Positions 1 through 9,742 are shown, numbered from the stretch's first letter. The stretch: 43,046 nt of DNA from Myxococcales bacterium (GCA_021787845.1 JAJYLH010000049.1:1-43046); one strand, 5' to 3'. Made by a program: numbers and translations. Notes: generated from the letters alone by a model not told the origin.

Positions 1-473
1 CCCGTCGAGCCCGTCGAGCCCGTCGAACCCGTCGAACCCGTCGAACCCGTCGAACCCGTCGAACCCGTCGAACCCGTCGAACCCGTCGAGCCCGTCGAGC
101 CCGTCGAACCCGTCGATCCCGTCGATCCGGTTGAACCCGTCGATCCGGTTGAACCCGTCGATCCGGTTGAACCCGTCGATCCGGTCGAGCCCGTCGAGCC
201 CGTCGAACCCGTCGAACCCGTCGAACCCGTCGAGCCAGTGGAACCCGTCGAACCCGTCGAACCTGTCGAACCCGTCGAACCTGTCGAACCTGTCGAACCC
301 GTCGAACCTGTCGATCCGGTTGAACCGGTGGAGCCCGTCGAGCCAGTCGAGCCAGTGGACCCCGTCGAACCTGTCGATCCGGTCGAGCCAGTGGAACCCG
401 TCGAGCCCGTCGAGCCCGTCGAACCCGTCGAACCCGTCGAACCCGTCGAGCCCGTCGAGCCCGTCGAGCCGGG
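1..473 (-). repeat. 9-bp tandem repeat encoding (Gly-Ser-Thr)n, about 52 units
   Basis: The unit on the minus strand is GGN TCN ACN and continues past the left edge. Unit variants (GGC/GGT/GGA, TCG/TCA/TCC, ACG/ACC/ACT) are all synonymous in the minus frame. The same changes give Glu/Asp replacements in the plus-strand Pro-Val-Glu reading. This supports translation of the minus strand. The array codes for the C-terminal tail of the tandem ALDH-like protein. Confidence 0.9.
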
Positions 474-3400
474 GATTTGAGCCGATGTCCGACCGCCCGT
501 GCCGGTCATCGGCGGTGGTCTGCCGGTCGTCGCGCCGGTCGGCGCCGGGGTGATTCCCGTCGTCCCCATGCCGGTCGTTCCCGGAACCTGTCCCGAGGTC
601 GCTCCTCCGGGCCCAGTGGTTCCCGGCACGCCCGTGGTCGCGCCGGTCGTGCCCGGTGGGACACCCGTTGTCGTGCCCGTTCCGGTCGTGCCTCCGGTGG
701 CGGGAATCGGCACCGCGGCCACGCCCGTCATTCCGGTAAGGCCGCCCGGAGCGCCAGTGGCCACGCCGGTGGGCGCCGGCGAGCCGGTCACCGGCAGCGC
801 TGTCGTCCCTCCTGGCGAACCGGAGCCCGGCGGCCCGACCGCCGTCATGCCGCCGGTTCCAGCCGGGGAGGTCCCGGTGGGGACCGGCCCGACCGAAGTC
901 TGGCCGCGCGACCCACCCGGGTCCGCAATCGGCAAGCCGGTGGTACCGGGGATGGCACCGGTCCCGGGATCCGCAATCGGGAGGCTCCCACCGGGAACGC
1001 CGCCGGAAGGCACCGGAATCGCCCCGCTCGTCCCGGCGCTCGCGCCCGTCGTTCCCGGAATCGCACCCGTCGTTCCCGGCATCGTGGGGCCCGCCGCTGG
1101 GCCCGCGAAACCCGGTCCCCGCCCGGGCATGCCCAGCGGAGACGCACCCCCGGGAACCGAAACGCCCGGACCCGCCGGCGAGAGGCTCGGAGCGCCCAGC
1201 GGATGCGCCGAGGGTGCGGCTACGCCACCGCTGGTCGGTAGCGGTGACGGTAGCCCGTGGCCCAATGGGAGAGCGGGACCGCTTCCACCCCCTCCAACGG
1301 CCGGAAGCGCCATCATCGCGAGCCCGGCCGCGCCCAGACCCCAGGGCGCGACCTTCTTCGCCGCGCTTCCCAGGGCGCCCCCCGCCGACGGCGCCAGCTC
1401 CGGCACCAGGGGAATCGGCGCCACCTTCGCGCCCTGCGGAATCCAGGTCGTCTTCGGCTCCGCCAGCGCCGCCGCCGCCTGCCGGCCGCCCAGCGCCACC
1501 CCGCCCACCCCGGGACCAAAGGGAATCGCTGGCTCCCACGGCTCCGCCCCGTTCACGAACACCGCGCTCACCGGCAGCCGGCGCGCCTCGTCGAGAATCG
1601 GGTTTCCCTTCTGCGCCCAGACCGCGATCGCCCGGCCGCGCGACAGCTCGAGCGCGCGCCCGAAGGCCTGCTCCGCGGCGACGAAGTGCTCGACCCACAC
1701 CGCCGGACCCGCCGCGTCCTCGCCCGGCGCGAGCCCCTGGGCGACGCCGATGATGGGCGAGAGCGCTTCCCCTCGGCTCTCGGTCACGCTCATCGCCTTG
1801 CCGAGGACCTGGACCCTCTTCACCGCGCGCCCGAGCGGGCCCTGCTGCGACTTGGGTCGCGGGCCGACGCCGGTCGCCCGGTCGAGCGGATCGCCCGCCT
1901 GCACCTTGAGCTCGGCGGTCAGCCGAGAGAGGAACGTGGCCTTCAGGTCCTTGTGCACGAGCACCCGGGTGCCGCTCGTGCCCAGCGCGCCGTTCGCGAA
2001 GAGGGCCGCCCGCGCGACCGCCTGCGCGGCCGGCTCGACCTGGTGCTCGTCGAAAACGAGGTGGGGCCAGCGCACGTCGTAGTCGGTCGCGACCGGCTTC
2101 ATCACCTGGCGGGCGAGGCCGGCGAGAGGCTCGAGCTTCTCCTTGGGACCGACCAGGCTCAGCCGGGCGACCAGCGGATGCGTGACGAGCGCTTGGGCGA
2201 GGGCGTCATCGTCGCCGGCGGCGAGCTGGACGAGGCCTGGAGAAAAGCCGCTCGCCTCGCAGGTCTCGACCAGCCGCTGGAGGGAGAGCGCGGCCTCGGC
2301 CCGCGGCCGGAGGATGGCCGGAGTCCCGACCGCGATCGACGCGGCGAGGTGGCGGACGGCCGGAAGCAGAGGGGAAGCGCACTCGAGGATCGCCGCGGAG
2401 GCGCCGGAGGGCTCGTACGACGTGACCGCCTGGCTCTTCTGTTCCCGGGAGACCGCCGCGGGCGAGAGGTCCCGCGCCGCCTTGGCGAAGACCCGCAGGC
2501 ATTTCACCGCGGCCGGGAGGACCTCGGTCTCGAGCTGGGTCCAGGGAACGCCGCCACCGCGCGCCTCCGCCTCGGCGAGAGCGTGAGCGCTCTTGCTTCC
2601 CAGGGCCGCGGCGAGCTTCTCCAACAGCTCCGCCCGGTCCTTCGGATCGAACAGGAGGCGGCCCGACTCGGCTCCCGACCGAGCCCGCGCGACCAGGCCG
2701 TCCACCTCGGTCGGGTCCGTCCGCGGCACCGCGGCAAAGACCTCGCCCGTCGCCAGATCGATCGCCGGGAGCGCGCCGCTTGGCACCGGCGTAGCCGCCG
2801 AGCGAGAGGGCTCTCCCAGGCCGACGGCATCCGGCTTCCCCGGACCCGCTTCTTCCCACACCGCCTTCAGCGTTCGCGCTCCGGCGAGACCGCTTTCTCC
2901 GAGGCCGAGGCTCGGGCGGATGACGCCGCGGGCGCGTCGCTGGGTCGCGGTGGAGAAGAACGGCGCGCGGTTGACGAAAACGGTTCCGACGGGCAGGAGC
3001 GCGGCAATCCGCCGGGCGACGTCGAGGTCGCGCCCGAACACCCCCGCGAAGTTGCGGGCGCCCAGGGCGTGAACCATCGCCGGCAAGTCGTCCGGGTCCT
3101 GGTAGACGACCACCGGCACCACCGGCCCCGGCCGAGCGACGGCGCGGGCCTGCGACACCTCGGGACAGAACAGGAGCGACGGGGGGACGAAAGCGCTCTT
3201 GCCCTCTCGGGCGTCGGGAAGGCCGCCCACCACCACCTGGGCGCCGCCCGCGAGCGCGTCCTCGACGGCGTGGATCGCCTCCTCCGCTCGGGCCGCCGAC
3301 AGGTATGGCCCGACCTCGACCCCCTCTTCCCGCGGGTTTCCGCTCTTCAAGTGCTCGACCCGGTCGCGCAGGTGGCCGAGCATCTCCGAGGAGCTCGCTT

Positions 3401-4259
3401 CCGGCAGGAAGAAGACGACCGCTTCGCGGCGGGCGTCGGCGGGCGGGAAGAACGCCGCCCGAATCAGCGGGTCGGCCACCTCGGCCGGCTTCGCGTCGGG
3501 CAGCACGATCTGCGGCGCGACCGTCGCCGGCTCGAGGCCGACCTCCCGCGCCGACCTGGCCGCGAGCGAAAGGGTCGCGAGGTCCTCGGTGCTGGCGACG
3601 AACAGTTCGACCGGCGCCCGCGCGAGCGCCTCTTGCGCCACCCGCCCGGGGACCGCGGTGACGCTCTCCACGTCGAGGCCCGCAGCGAGGGCGAGCTCGA
3701 GGGCCCGGGCGACGAGCGGCATCGCGCGGCTGTCGGGCGAGAGGACGAGACCGTCGCCCGCCATCGCGGCGGCCGCGACCAGCCGGACGAGGTCGACGAG
3801 CGGCGCGTCCTCCGAGACCGAGGCGGCGACGACGCCCAGCGGCGCGGGACCGAGCGCGGCCTTGCCGCGGGGGACGTCGAGGGCCTCCTCGCCCGCGGCT
3901 GGATGGCTCGTCGCGAAGGCCAGGGTCGTGAGGGCGGCGTGCACGTCCTCCCGGGCGAGCGCGAGCGGCCGGCCGGTGAGCGACACCTCGAGGTCGGCGA
4001 ACGCGGCCGCTTCGTTTTCGAGCGCTTGCGCCCATCGAGTGAGGGCGGCGGCGCGCTCTTTGGGCGCGACCGGCGGCTTGGCGAGGAACCGGCGGGCGGC
4101 CGAAACCGCCTCGACCACGTCGGCTTCGCTCGCCTCGGCGACCCGGGCGACCTGCTGCCGGTCGACAGGGCTCTCGATGTGCCGCACCGCTGCGCCCGAG
4201 CCGCCCTTCCCTCCGAGGAGGGGGGCGACCAGCGTCGTTTCCGTGTCTGGGGAGGCCAT
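1..4259 (-). CDS. Tandem ALDH-like (probably inactive) protein with Gly-Ser-Thr repeat tail, 3' end outside window
   Basis: The frame is open from ATG at 4259 (GGAG six bases upstream) to the left edge, at least 1,419 codons. Residues about 20-465 look like an aldehyde dehydrogenase fold (start [16 protein letters not shown], later [14 protein letters not shown] and VGTVFVNR). Residues about 489-940 are a second ALDH-like domain (start [18 protein letters not shown], later [14 protein letters not shown] and [12 protein letters not shown]). By my alignment by eye the catalytic Cys is lost in both: domain 2 has [10 protein letters not shown] where NxGQxCxAGSR is expected (Gly near residue 760), and domain 1 has PPADARRE. 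The Glu of ELGGK seems kept in domain 1 (LEPATVAP) and is Asp in domain 2. A hydrophobic stretch near 970-990 is followed by a Pro/Gly/Thr-rich region and then GST repeats. ALDH16 proteins and the extra inactive ALDH-fold domain of some PutA proteins are precedents for non-catalytic ALDH domains. Function unknown; a PAAR gene lies 119 bp upstream on the same strand. Confidence 0.85.
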   Translation of the reverse strand, partial: MASPDTETTLVAPLLGGKGGSGAAVRHIESPVDRQQVARVAEASEADVVEAVSAARRFLAKPPVAPKERAAALTRWAQALENEAAAFADLEVSLTGRPLALAREDVHAALTTLAFATSHPAAGEEALDVPRGKAALGPAPLGVVAASVSEDAPLVDLVRLVAAAAMAGDGLVLSPDSRAMPLVARALELALAAGLDVESVTAVPGRVAQEALARAPVELFVASTEDLATLSLAARSAREVGLEPATVAPQIVLPDAKPAEVADPLIRAAFFPPADARREAVVFFLPEASSSEMLGHLRDRVEHLKSGNPREEGVEVGPYLSAARAEEAIHAVEDALAGGAQVVVGGLPDAREGKSAFVPPSLLFCPEVSQARAVARPGPVVPVVVYQDPDDLPAMVHALGARNFAGVFGRDLDVARRIAALLPVGTVFVNRAPFFSTATQRRARGVIRPSLGLGESGLAGARTLKAVWEEAGPGKPDAVGLGEPSRSAATPVPSGALPAIDLATGEVFAAVPRTDPTEVDGLVARARSGAESGRLLFDPKDRAELLEKLAAALGSKSAHALAEAEARGGGVPWTQLETEVLPAAVKCLRVFAKAARDLSPAAVSREQKSQAVTSYEPSGASAAILECASPLLPAVRHLAASIAVGTPAILRPRAEAALSLQRLVETCEASGFSPGLVQLAAGDDDALAQALVTHPLVARLSLVGPKEKLEPLAGLARQVMKPVATDYDVRWPHLVFDEHQVEPAAQAVARAALFANGALGTSGTRVLVHKDLKATFLSRLTAELKVQAGDPLDRATGVGPRPKSQQGPLGRAVKRVQVLGKAMSVTESRGEALSPIIGVAQGLAPGEDAAGPAVWVEHFVAAEQAFGRALELSRGRAIAVWAQKGNPILDEARRLPVSAVFVNGAEPWEPAIPFGPGVGGVALGGRQAAAALAEPKTTWIPQGAKVAPIPLVPELAPSAGGALGSAAKKVAPWGLGAAGLAMMALPAVGGGGSGPALPLGHGLPSPLPTSGGVAAPSAHPLGAPSLSPAGPGVSVPGGASPLGMPGRGPGFAGPAAGPTMPGTTGAIPGTTGASAGTSGAIPVPSGGVPGGSLPIADPGTGAIPGTTGLPIADPGGSRGQTSVGPVPTGTSPAGTGGMTAVGPPGSGSPGGTTALPVTGSPAPTGVATGAPGGLTGMTGVAAVPIPATGGTTGTGTTTGVPPGTTGATTGVPGTTGPGGATSGQVPGTTGMGTTGITPAPTGATTGRPPPMTGTGGRTSAQIPGSTGSTGSTGSTGSTGSTGSTGSTGSTGSTGSTGSTGSTGSTGSTGSTGSTGSTGSTGSTGSTGSTGSTGSTGSTGSTGSTGSTGSTGSTGSTGSTGSTGSTGSTGSTGSTGSTGSTGSTGSTGSTGSTGSTGSTGSTGSTGSTGSTGSTGSTGST

Positions 4260-4378
4260 CGCCGGCTCCGATCGCTCTGGGGCGCGCACCGGCTTGCGAC
4301 GCGCGCCGCCACGCTAGAGGCCTTGGCTCTCGACGACGAGCGGCTCCCCTCGAGCGAAAGCGCTCTCGGGAACCGCTC

Positions 4379-5530
4379 TCAACCCCCTTGGGGCGCGAAG
4401 GCCTTGACCTTGAACGTCTTCTTCAGCTCCGCCGGCGAGACCAGGGTCACCTGGACGTCGGCTTCCGCGTAGGCGGCGCCTGGCGCCGGCTGGTTCTTCG
4501 GCAGGTCGACCTTGGGCGGGATCACCGCGACGCCGTCGTCGTTGAACGTCACGTCGTGGTTCTTCCCGCCAATCTTCACCTGGGCCTTGACCGGGCCCTG
4601 GAGCTTCTTCTGTTGGAGGAGGTCCGCGGTCAGGCGCTGGGTGGTCTTCGGCCGCGTTCCGGTCGGCTCGGTCCCCTTGGGGTCCGGGTCGCCGGCGCCC
4701 AGGCCCTCGTCGAAGAGGAACAGGACGACACCGCTCTCGGTGACCACGCAGTCGCCGCTCTCGACCGGCGGGTCGTCGCCGTGCTTGGCGACGATGTGGA
4801 TGACCTTTCTCGTTTCCTTGTCGGCGAGCTTCGGCGCCTGGAAGCTGCCCTGGAGCACCTTCTTCTGCCCATCCGCGGTGACGCTCGTCTTCTTCACCGT
4901 CTTCGTCTCGTCGCCCGACTTCGCCACCACCTCGATTTGAACGGCGCCCTGGCAGCCCGCCTCGACGTCGATTTCGAACTGCACCTTCTCGCCCGGCGGC
5001 ACCGCCTGCTGGAGGAGCGACGCCTGGATGACGCGGGCCTTCGTCTTGTCCGCCTGATCCTTCGAGACGTCCCCGTCCTTCCCGGTGCCGTGCTTGTGCG
5101 TCCAGCCCGTCTTGTCCTTGTTCTTCTTCAGGTCGACCTTGCCGGTCGTCGCCTTGCCCGCGTCACCGTCCTGCGTCTTGGCGAGCTTGCCGCCCTGGGC
5201 CTTCCCCGCGCCGCCGTCGATGATCACGTTCGGCGAGCTCTTCACCGTCTTGCCGACGCCGCCGCAGTGGGTGGTCTGGTCGTGGTGGCGCACGAGAGGC
5301 TTGCCGTTGACGTAGACCGTCGGCGAGCCCTGCGCGGCCTTCCAGGTGTTGGGCCCGCAGCACGCCATGTGGATGCCCGGGTCGCCCAGGCGGATCGCCG
5401 GGAGGCTGTTGATGTAGACGTTGGTCGAGCCGCTCACCGCGGGACCCGCGACGTGGTGGGGGCAGGCCGGGCAGCCGTGGGCGTCGGCCTTGCACTCCGC
5501 GATGTCGCCAAGCCGCACCGCACCAGGCAT
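4379..5530 (-). CDS. PAAR-domain protein with Lys-rich linker and unknown C-terminal region
   Basis: 383 aa from ATG at 5530. Residues 1 to about 105 form a PAAR module: it opens PGAVRLGDIAECKADAHGC, followed by GSTNVYINSLPAIRLGD, GSPTVYVNGKPLVRHHD and SSPNVIIDGG, with Cys and His positioned to bind metal at the tip. PAAR proteins cap the VgrG spike of type VI or related contractile injection systems and often carry or recruit effectors. A Lys/Gly/Asp-rich linker (about 110-165) leads to a region of about 215 aa that looks beta-rich (KVQFEIDVEAGCQGAVQIEV, KAQVKIGGKNHDVTF) and that I do not recognise. No VgrG, Hcp or sheath gene is in the window, so the cognate machine is unseen. The tandem ALDH-like gene follows after 119 bp and may be cotranscribed. 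Confidence 0.85.
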   Translation of the reverse strand: MPGAVRLGDIAECKADAHGCPACPHHVAGPAVSGSTNVYINSLPAIRLGDPGIHMACCGPNTWKAAQGSPTVYVNGKPLVRHHDQTTHCGGVGKTVKSSPNVIIDGGAGKAQGGKLAKTQDGDAGKATTGKVDLKKNKDKTGWTHKHGTGKDGDVSKDQADKTKARVIQASLLQQAVPPGEKVQFEIDVEAGCQGAVQIEVVAKSGDETKTVKKTSVTADGQKKVLQGSFQAPKLADKETRKVIHIVAKHGDDPPVESGDCVVTESGVVLFLFDEGLGAGDPDPKGTEPTGTRPKTTQRLTADLLQQKKLQGPVKAQVKIGGKNHDVTFNDDGVAVIPPKVDLPKNQPAPGAAYAEADVQVTLVSPAELKKTFKVKAFAPQGG

Positions 5531-5733
5531 CGGACGCCTCGCCTTCGAGAAGACGGCGGCCGAAAAGCACCGCCTTCGAGTCGGTGGTCCTTCGGGGGCG
5601 CGCGGGAGCCCGTCGCACAAGTCACGGGAGCGTCCGCGCGTCGAGCCGATGGGGGCCGCCAGTCTACCTGAAAATCGCGCCTTCCACAACGGGAAAGGGA
5701 GCGGTCTCGGAGAACGGCGTTCACTTCCGCCGG

Positions 5734-6183
5734 TCAGGGGGCGGGCATCCTCGGGAAAAGGGACTCCGCGCGGGCCTTGAAGTGCTCCAAGAGCGCCGGC
5801 AGGGACTGGGCGGCGAGGCGGTCGGTGATCGCCCGGGGGACCGGGATGAACCCGCCGAACGCGAGCTCCAGGGAGTAGGTCGCCTTGGTGCGGCCGCCCT
5901 CCAGCGGCTCCAGGACCCAGGCGCCCTCGTTCTTCTTGAACAGCTCGCCCCGGACCAGGCTCCAGCGCGCCACGAGAGCGTCGGTGGTGACCCGCACCGC
6001 GTAGTGGATGCGCTTGATCACCTCGATCTCGTAGGTGAGCAGCGCGCTGTTCGCGGTCCGCTCGGAAACGGTGATTTTCTTCACCTCGGGAAGAAACTGC
6101 GGGTACCGCTCGTAATCGGAGATGACCTGCATGAGCTGGGCAGGCAGGACGTTGACCTCGACCGTGCGCGACGCCTGGGGCAT
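5734..6183 (-). CDS. SRPBCC / polyketide cyclase-like (COQ10/RatA-type) protein
   Basis: 149 aa. ATG at 6183 is preceded by AGGAGG four bases upstream, which decides the start over longer frames. The sequence fits the START-like SRPBCC fold of the Coq10/RatA type: TVEVNVLPAQLMQVISDYER, YPQFLPEVKKITVSE, a strand ending ARWSLVRGELFKKNEGAWVLEP, and a C-terminal helix (ALLEHFKARAESLF). Such proteins bind hydrophobic ligands in a deep pocket; no ligand can be inferred here. The start codon is only 25 bp from that of a divergent lipoprotein gene. The 203 bp downstream (5531-5733), before the PAAR gene, holds no other gene that I can see. Confidence 0.8.
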   Translation of the reverse strand: MPQASRTVEVNVLPAQLMQVISDYERYPQFLPEVKKITVSERTANSALLTYEIEVIKRIHYAVRVTTDALVARWSLVRGELFKKNEGAWVLEPLEGGRTKATYSLELAFGGFIPVPRAITDRLAAQSLPALLEHFKARAESLFPRMPAP

Positions 6184-6208
6184 GGGGCCTCCTGAGATCG
6201 AACGGGCG

Positions 6209-6778
6209 ATGAGAGCAGAAACCGTGCGCGCCCGCCAGCGGCGAGCCGGCTTTCTGCTCGTCGTCGCGCTGGCGTCGATCGGGTGCGCGCGGGTGAAGCC
6301 GGAGGTGGGGCCGCGCCTCGCTTTTCCGTTCTGGACGGTGACGAGCGCGAGCCCGCGGCAAGTCGGGTGCGCCCTTCTGACGGCGTGGATCTCGAAGACC
6401 GGCAAGGCGGGCCTGGGCTTGAGCCTGTCGGTGACGAGCCCGAAGGGCCCCTGCCAGGTGCGGCTCGAACGTGCCCGGCTCTTCGTCGGCGGCCGCGAGG
6501 TGGCCGACGCTGCCCCGCCGCCGCCGACGACCCTCGGCGAGAAGGAAGTCGTTCGGGACTATCTGCCGTTCTTCTTCGACAACAACCGCGCCTGGAACGA
6601 GCATCGCCGATCGGGAGAGCTCCTGCTCGCCATCTCGGCCGGCGGTGCGACCCAGACGCTGCACTACCGGCTCTACCAGCGCAACTATCCGTTCTTCGGG
6701 CCGCTGGCGGCGCCCGGGAGCGGCCCGGCGCGCAACGCTCCCCGAAAGCCGTCCCCCAAAGCCGGAGCGCAGCCGTGA
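6209..6778 (+). CDS. Predicted lipoprotein, unknown function
   Basis: 189 aa from ATG 6209; an in-frame GTG at 6224 is an alternative start, and neither has a clear ribosome-binding site. The N-terminus is a lipoprotein signal: basic RARQRRAG, hydrophobic FLLVVALASIG, then Cys (lipobox ASIGC). The mature part (about 165 aa) has no recognised motif; it contains LPFFFDNNRAWNEHRRSGEL and YRLYQRNYPFFGPL and ends in a Pro/Lys-rich tail. Its stop overlaps the GTG start of the next lipoprotein gene, so the two are probably translationally coupled. The divergent SRPBCC start is 25 bp away, leaving no room for a separate promoter unless it lies inside one of the genes. Confidence 0.7.
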   Translation: MRAETVRARQRRAGFLLVVALASIGCARVKPEVGPRLAFPFWTVTSASPRQVGCALLTAWISKTGKAGLGLSLSVTSPKGPCQVRLERARLFVGGREVADAAPPPPTTLGEKEVVRDYLPFFFDNNRAWNEHRRSGELLLAISAGGATQTLHYRLYQRNYPFFGPLAAPGSGPARNAPRKPSPKAGAQP

Positions 6779-7335
6779 AGCACTTCGCCGGTGTCGCCCT
6801 CGTCGCCTTGTGCGCGAGCTGCTACGCCCACCAGGAGCTCGACCGCAACGCGCCCGGCTACGCGAACCTGAACGTCGAGCCGGCGCGCCCGCTGGTGATG
6901 CCCCGGGACCAGGGGCTGCAAGGGGTGCTGCTCTCCGGCGGCGCTTTCGGGGCGGGCGGACCGGAGCTCGGCGGGCGGTCGCCGCACGCGGTGGGGACGG
7001 CAGGGCTGGAGCTGAGCGCGTCGTACTACACGAGCCCCATCGGCGTGTTCGACCCGAACCGGGTCCCGGCGCTCGACGGCTTGAACCTGGGCTACACCCT
7101 GTTCGGCCCGGACCGGGCGAAGGACCAGCTCTACCTGGAAGTCCAGCACGTCTACCGGCTCGCCGGCGCCGCCGCGGGCTGGAGCTGGGACCCTCTGACG
7201 AACACCAACGGCCCGCAGCTCACGCTCTTCTACGGCCTCTTGTACGCGCGGCTGAACTACGCCCTCGGCGGCGGCGGTGAGGCCCAGTTCGGGATCTTCC
7301 TGAAAGCGTTCGATCGGATCACCTGGTTTCGCTGA
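6775..7335 (+). CDS. Predicted lipoprotein, unknown function
   Basis: 186 aa from GTG 6775, which overlaps the stop of the previous gene and has GGAG seven bases upstream. The signal peptide KHFAGVALVALCASC carries a lipobox with the modified Cys at residue 14. The mature protein contains short aromatic stretches (LELSASYYTSPIGVFDP, LYLEVQHVYRLAGAAAGWSW, LTLFYGLLYARLNYALGGGG) that resemble amphipathic outer-membrane-associated strands, although 170 aa would be a small barrel. I recognise no family. Coupling with the preceding lipoprotein suggests that the two act together. Confidence 0.72.
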   Translation: MKHFAGVALVALCASCYAHQELDRNAPGYANLNVEPARPLVMPRDQGLQGVLLSGGAFGAGGPELGGRSPHAVGTAGLELSASYYTSPIGVFDPNRVPALDGLNLGYTLFGPDRAKDQLYLEVQHVYRLAGAAAGWSWDPLTNTNGPQLTLFYGLLYARLNYALGGGGEAQFGIFLKAFDRITWFR

Positions 7336-7364
7336 CCGCACGGCTTTGCGCGTAGCATCGGCCC

Positions 7365-8351
7365 ATGTTCGAGCTCCACGAGATCCCGGTGTCGAGCGCG
7401 CTCTTGCGCGGGAACGCGAGCGGTGACCCCGCCGAGCGGGCGCTCACCGTCCTGACGCCCCCCAAGACCGCTGCCGCCAAGCCGATGCCGGCGATCTGGA
7501 TGCTCTCCGGGTTCGGCAGCTCGGCGGGCAGCTTCCTCGCGAACGACCCGTGGAAAGAGGGCCTGGCGCAGCGAGCGCACCGGCTGTGGGCCCGGGGCGA
7601 CCTTCCCGACGTGCGCCTCGTCCTGCCAGACCTCTTCACCCGCTTCGGCGGCTCGCAGATGATCGACTCGACCGCGACCGGCCCCTACGAGCGCCACCTG
7701 TGGGAGGAGCTCCTGCCCCTCTTGGAAGCGACGTTCCAGACCAGCGCCCACGGCGCCTGCGGCCACTCGTCCGGCGGCTTCGGTGCCCTCGTCCAGGCGA
7801 TGCGCCACCCGGAAATCGTCCGCGCCGCCGCCTGCCACGCGGGCGACATGCTCTTCGAGCTCGCGTATCTGCCGGACTTTCCGAGAGCGGCAGCGCAACT
7901 GAAGAAGGAGGGCGGTGCCGCCAGGCTCCTGGACGCCTTCCTCGCTTCGCCCAACAAGCAGGACCGCCGGTGGATGTCGGCGATGAACGTGCTGGCGATG
8001 GCGGCCTGCTACTCGCCGAATCCGCGCTCGCCCCTCGGGCTCGACCTGCCCTTCGACGAGGAGACCTGCGAGCTCGAGGATTCTGTCTGGGCGCGCTGGC
8101 TCGCCTGGGATCCGGTCCGGATGATCGAACGGCCCGAGCCTCGGGAGGCGCTCTCGTCGCTCGCGCTCCTGTTCCTCGACGCGGGCACCCGGGACGAATG
8201 GAACCTCCAGTGGGGCGCCCGCGCGTTCGCCCGCAAGCTTAGAACCCACGGCATCGCCCACGTCTTCGAGGAGTTCGACGGCGGCCACACCGGCGCGACC
8301 TACCGCTTCGACCGTTCGCTGCCGCTCCTCGCGCGCGCGCTCGCGCGCTGA
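7365..8351 (+). CDS. Alpha/beta hydrolase, esterase D-like
   Basis: 328 aa, no signal peptide. The nucleophile elbow is GHSSGG near residues 132-137 (GxSxG). The acid is probably Asp in LLFLDAGTRDEW, and the histidine lies in EEFDGGHTG near the C-terminus. The order and the ending match the putative-esterase (PF00756, esterase D/enterochelin esterase) branch of the alpha/beta hydrolase fold. The substrate is unknown. The gene starts 29 bp after the lipoprotein pair and may be read with it. The ATG has no clear Shine-Dalgarno sequence. Confidence 0.85.
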   Translation: MFELHEIPVSSALLRGNASGDPAERALTVLTPPKTAAAKPMPAIWMLSGFGSSAGSFLANDPWKEGLAQRAHRLWARGDLPDVRLVLPDLFTRFGGSQMIDSTATGPYERHLWEELLPLLEATFQTSAHGACGHSSGGFGALVQAMRHPEIVRAAACHAGDMLFELAYLPDFPRAAAQLKKEGGAARLLDAFLASPNKQDRRWMSAMNVLAMAACYSPNPRSPLGLDLPFDEETCELEDSVWARWLAWDPVRMIERPEPREALSSLALLFLDAGTRDEWNLQWGARAFARKLRTHGIAHVFEEFDGGHTGATYRFDRSLPLLARALAR

Positions 8352-8382
8352 CCTCGGGGGTCCCTCCCACGGCGCCGACGAC

Positions 8383-8424
8383 GATCGGTCCGATCCGACC
8401 GATCCGACCGATCGGTCTGATCAG
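8383..8424. repeat. GATCGGTC-type iterated palindromic repeat
   Basis: The stretch is built from GATCGGTC and its complement GACCGATC in alternating orientation, and can fold on itself. It lies between the esterase and permease genes. A related block lies inside preT at 25312-25356. Confidence 0.75.
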
Positions 8425-8486
8425 TCCCTTCCCCGCGATCCGACAAGCAGGAGGGGTGCCGTCCCCACGTGAGATAGTGCGCCTCC

Positions 8487-9725
8487 GTGCAGGTCGCGCT
8501 GGTGGTGTTCGTCCTCTCGTACGCGCTCATCGCGGGAACCCGCCTGCCGGGAGTCCGGCTCGACCGCCCCGCGGGAGCGCTGGTGGGGGCCGTCGCGATG
8601 GTCGCCCTCGGCGTCCTGACGCCGGCCGAGGCCGTCCACGGCGTCAACGCCGACACGCTGCTCCTGCTCTTCGGGATGATGGTGGTCGGCGCCTTTCTGG
8701 TCGAGGCCCGGACGCTTCGTTGGGTGAGCTGGCTCACCTTGACTCGCGTCGCCTCGCCCCGCCGGCTCCTCGTCGCCGTGACGCTCGTCTCCGGCCTTCT
8801 CTCGGCGGTGCTCGTCAACGACACGATTTGCGTGATTCTGACGCCGCTCGTCCTCCAGCTCGCGCTCGACGCGGGGCTACCACCCAAACCGTTCCTTCTC
8901 GCGCTCGCCTTCGGCGCGAACGCCGGCTCCCTCGCGACGCCCACCGGCAACCCGCAAGACATGCTGATCGTGACACTCTCCCACCTGAGCTACCGGAGCT
9001 ACACGGGAGCGCTATTGCTCCCATCGATGGTGGCGCTCGCCTTGGTCGCGCTGGTGCTGGTCGTCGCCTTCCGCCGCGAGCTGCCAGACCGGGCCCTGGC
9101 TCGGCCGCGGCTGGAACGCCCGGAGCTGCATCCCGCGCTCGCCTCGCTGTGCGTTCTGACCCTCGCCGGGATGGTGGCGGCATTCTTCGCGGGTGCGCCG
9201 CTCTCCTGGACCGCGCTCTCTGGCGCCGCTCTCCTTCTGCTCTTGGGGCGCCGGGATCCTCGAGAGGTCTTCGAACAGGTCGACTTCGTCCTGCTCGTCT
9301 TCTTCGCGGCGCTCTTCGTCATCGTCGCCGGCGTCGGGCACGCCGGCCTCGCGCAGCGGATGTACGAAAGCTTGAAGCCTCTCTTCGGCCACACGGCGCG
9401 AGCACAAGCGCCGCTGTTCGGCGTCTTCACGGTGGTCGCCTCGCAAGTCGTCAGCAACGTTCCCTTCGTCCTGCTCGCCGCGCATTGGCTGCCGCGCTTC
9501 GCCGACCCGCGCTTCCTCTGGCTCTCCACCGCCCTCTTCTCGACGCTCGCCGGAAACCTCACCCTGGTCGGCTCGGTGGCGAACCTCATCGTCGTCGAAC
9601 GCGCGAAGGAGCGGGTCCGCTTCGGGTTCTTCGAGTTCCTCGAGGTCGGCGCGCTGGTGACCGTCGTCTCGGTTGCCGGCGCCTACGGCGTGCTCTGGGG
9701 CGAGCACCTGATCGGGCTTGCCTGA
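8487..9725 (+). CDS. SLC13/ArsB-type anion permease
   Basis: 412 aa from GTG 8487. The protein is mostly hydrophobic with about 11 membrane helices. Family hallmarks of the ion-transporter superfamily (ArsB, NhaD, SLC13) are the re-entrant motifs SAVLVNDTICVILTPLVLQ in the first half and SNVPFVLLAAHWLP in the second half, and AFGANAGSLATPTGNPQDML matching the SxxTxxGNPxN region. An ArsR-type regulator follows, but with its own promoter, so a link to arsenite is only suggestive; no arsC or arsA is present. Sodium-coupled dicarboxylate or sulfate transport is equally possible. Confidence 0.85.
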   Translation: MQVALVVFVLSYALIAGTRLPGVRLDRPAGALVGAVAMVALGVLTPAEAVHGVNADTLLLLFGMMVVGAFLVEARTLRWVSWLTLTRVASPRRLLVAVTLVSGLLSAVLVNDTICVILTPLVLQLALDAGLPPKPFLLALAFGANAGSLATPTGNPQDMLIVTLSHLSYRSYTGALLLPSMVALALVALVLVVAFRRELPDRALARPRLERPELHPALASLCVLTLAGMVAAFFAGAPLSWTALSGAALLLLLGRRDPREVFEQVDFVLLVFFAALFVIVAGVGHAGLAQRMYESLKPLFGHTARAQAPLFGVFTVVASQVVSNVPFVLLAAHWLPRFADPRFLWLSTALFSTLAGNLTLVGSVANLIVVERAKERVRFGFFEFLEVGALVTVVSVAGAYGVLWGEHLIGLA

Positions 9726-9742
9726 CCCGACGAAAATCAGCC

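Noticed and set aside
238-480. Plus-strand Pro-Val-Glu repeat protein
   Set aside because: The same repeat is in frame with the 4259-to-1 minus gene, and unit variation is synonymous only on the minus strand.
1257-4472. Long plus-strand open frame of 1,071 codons
   Set aside because: It is antisense to the ALDH-like gene, has a low-complexity Arg/Gly-rich translation and no domain; it comes from high GC codon bias.
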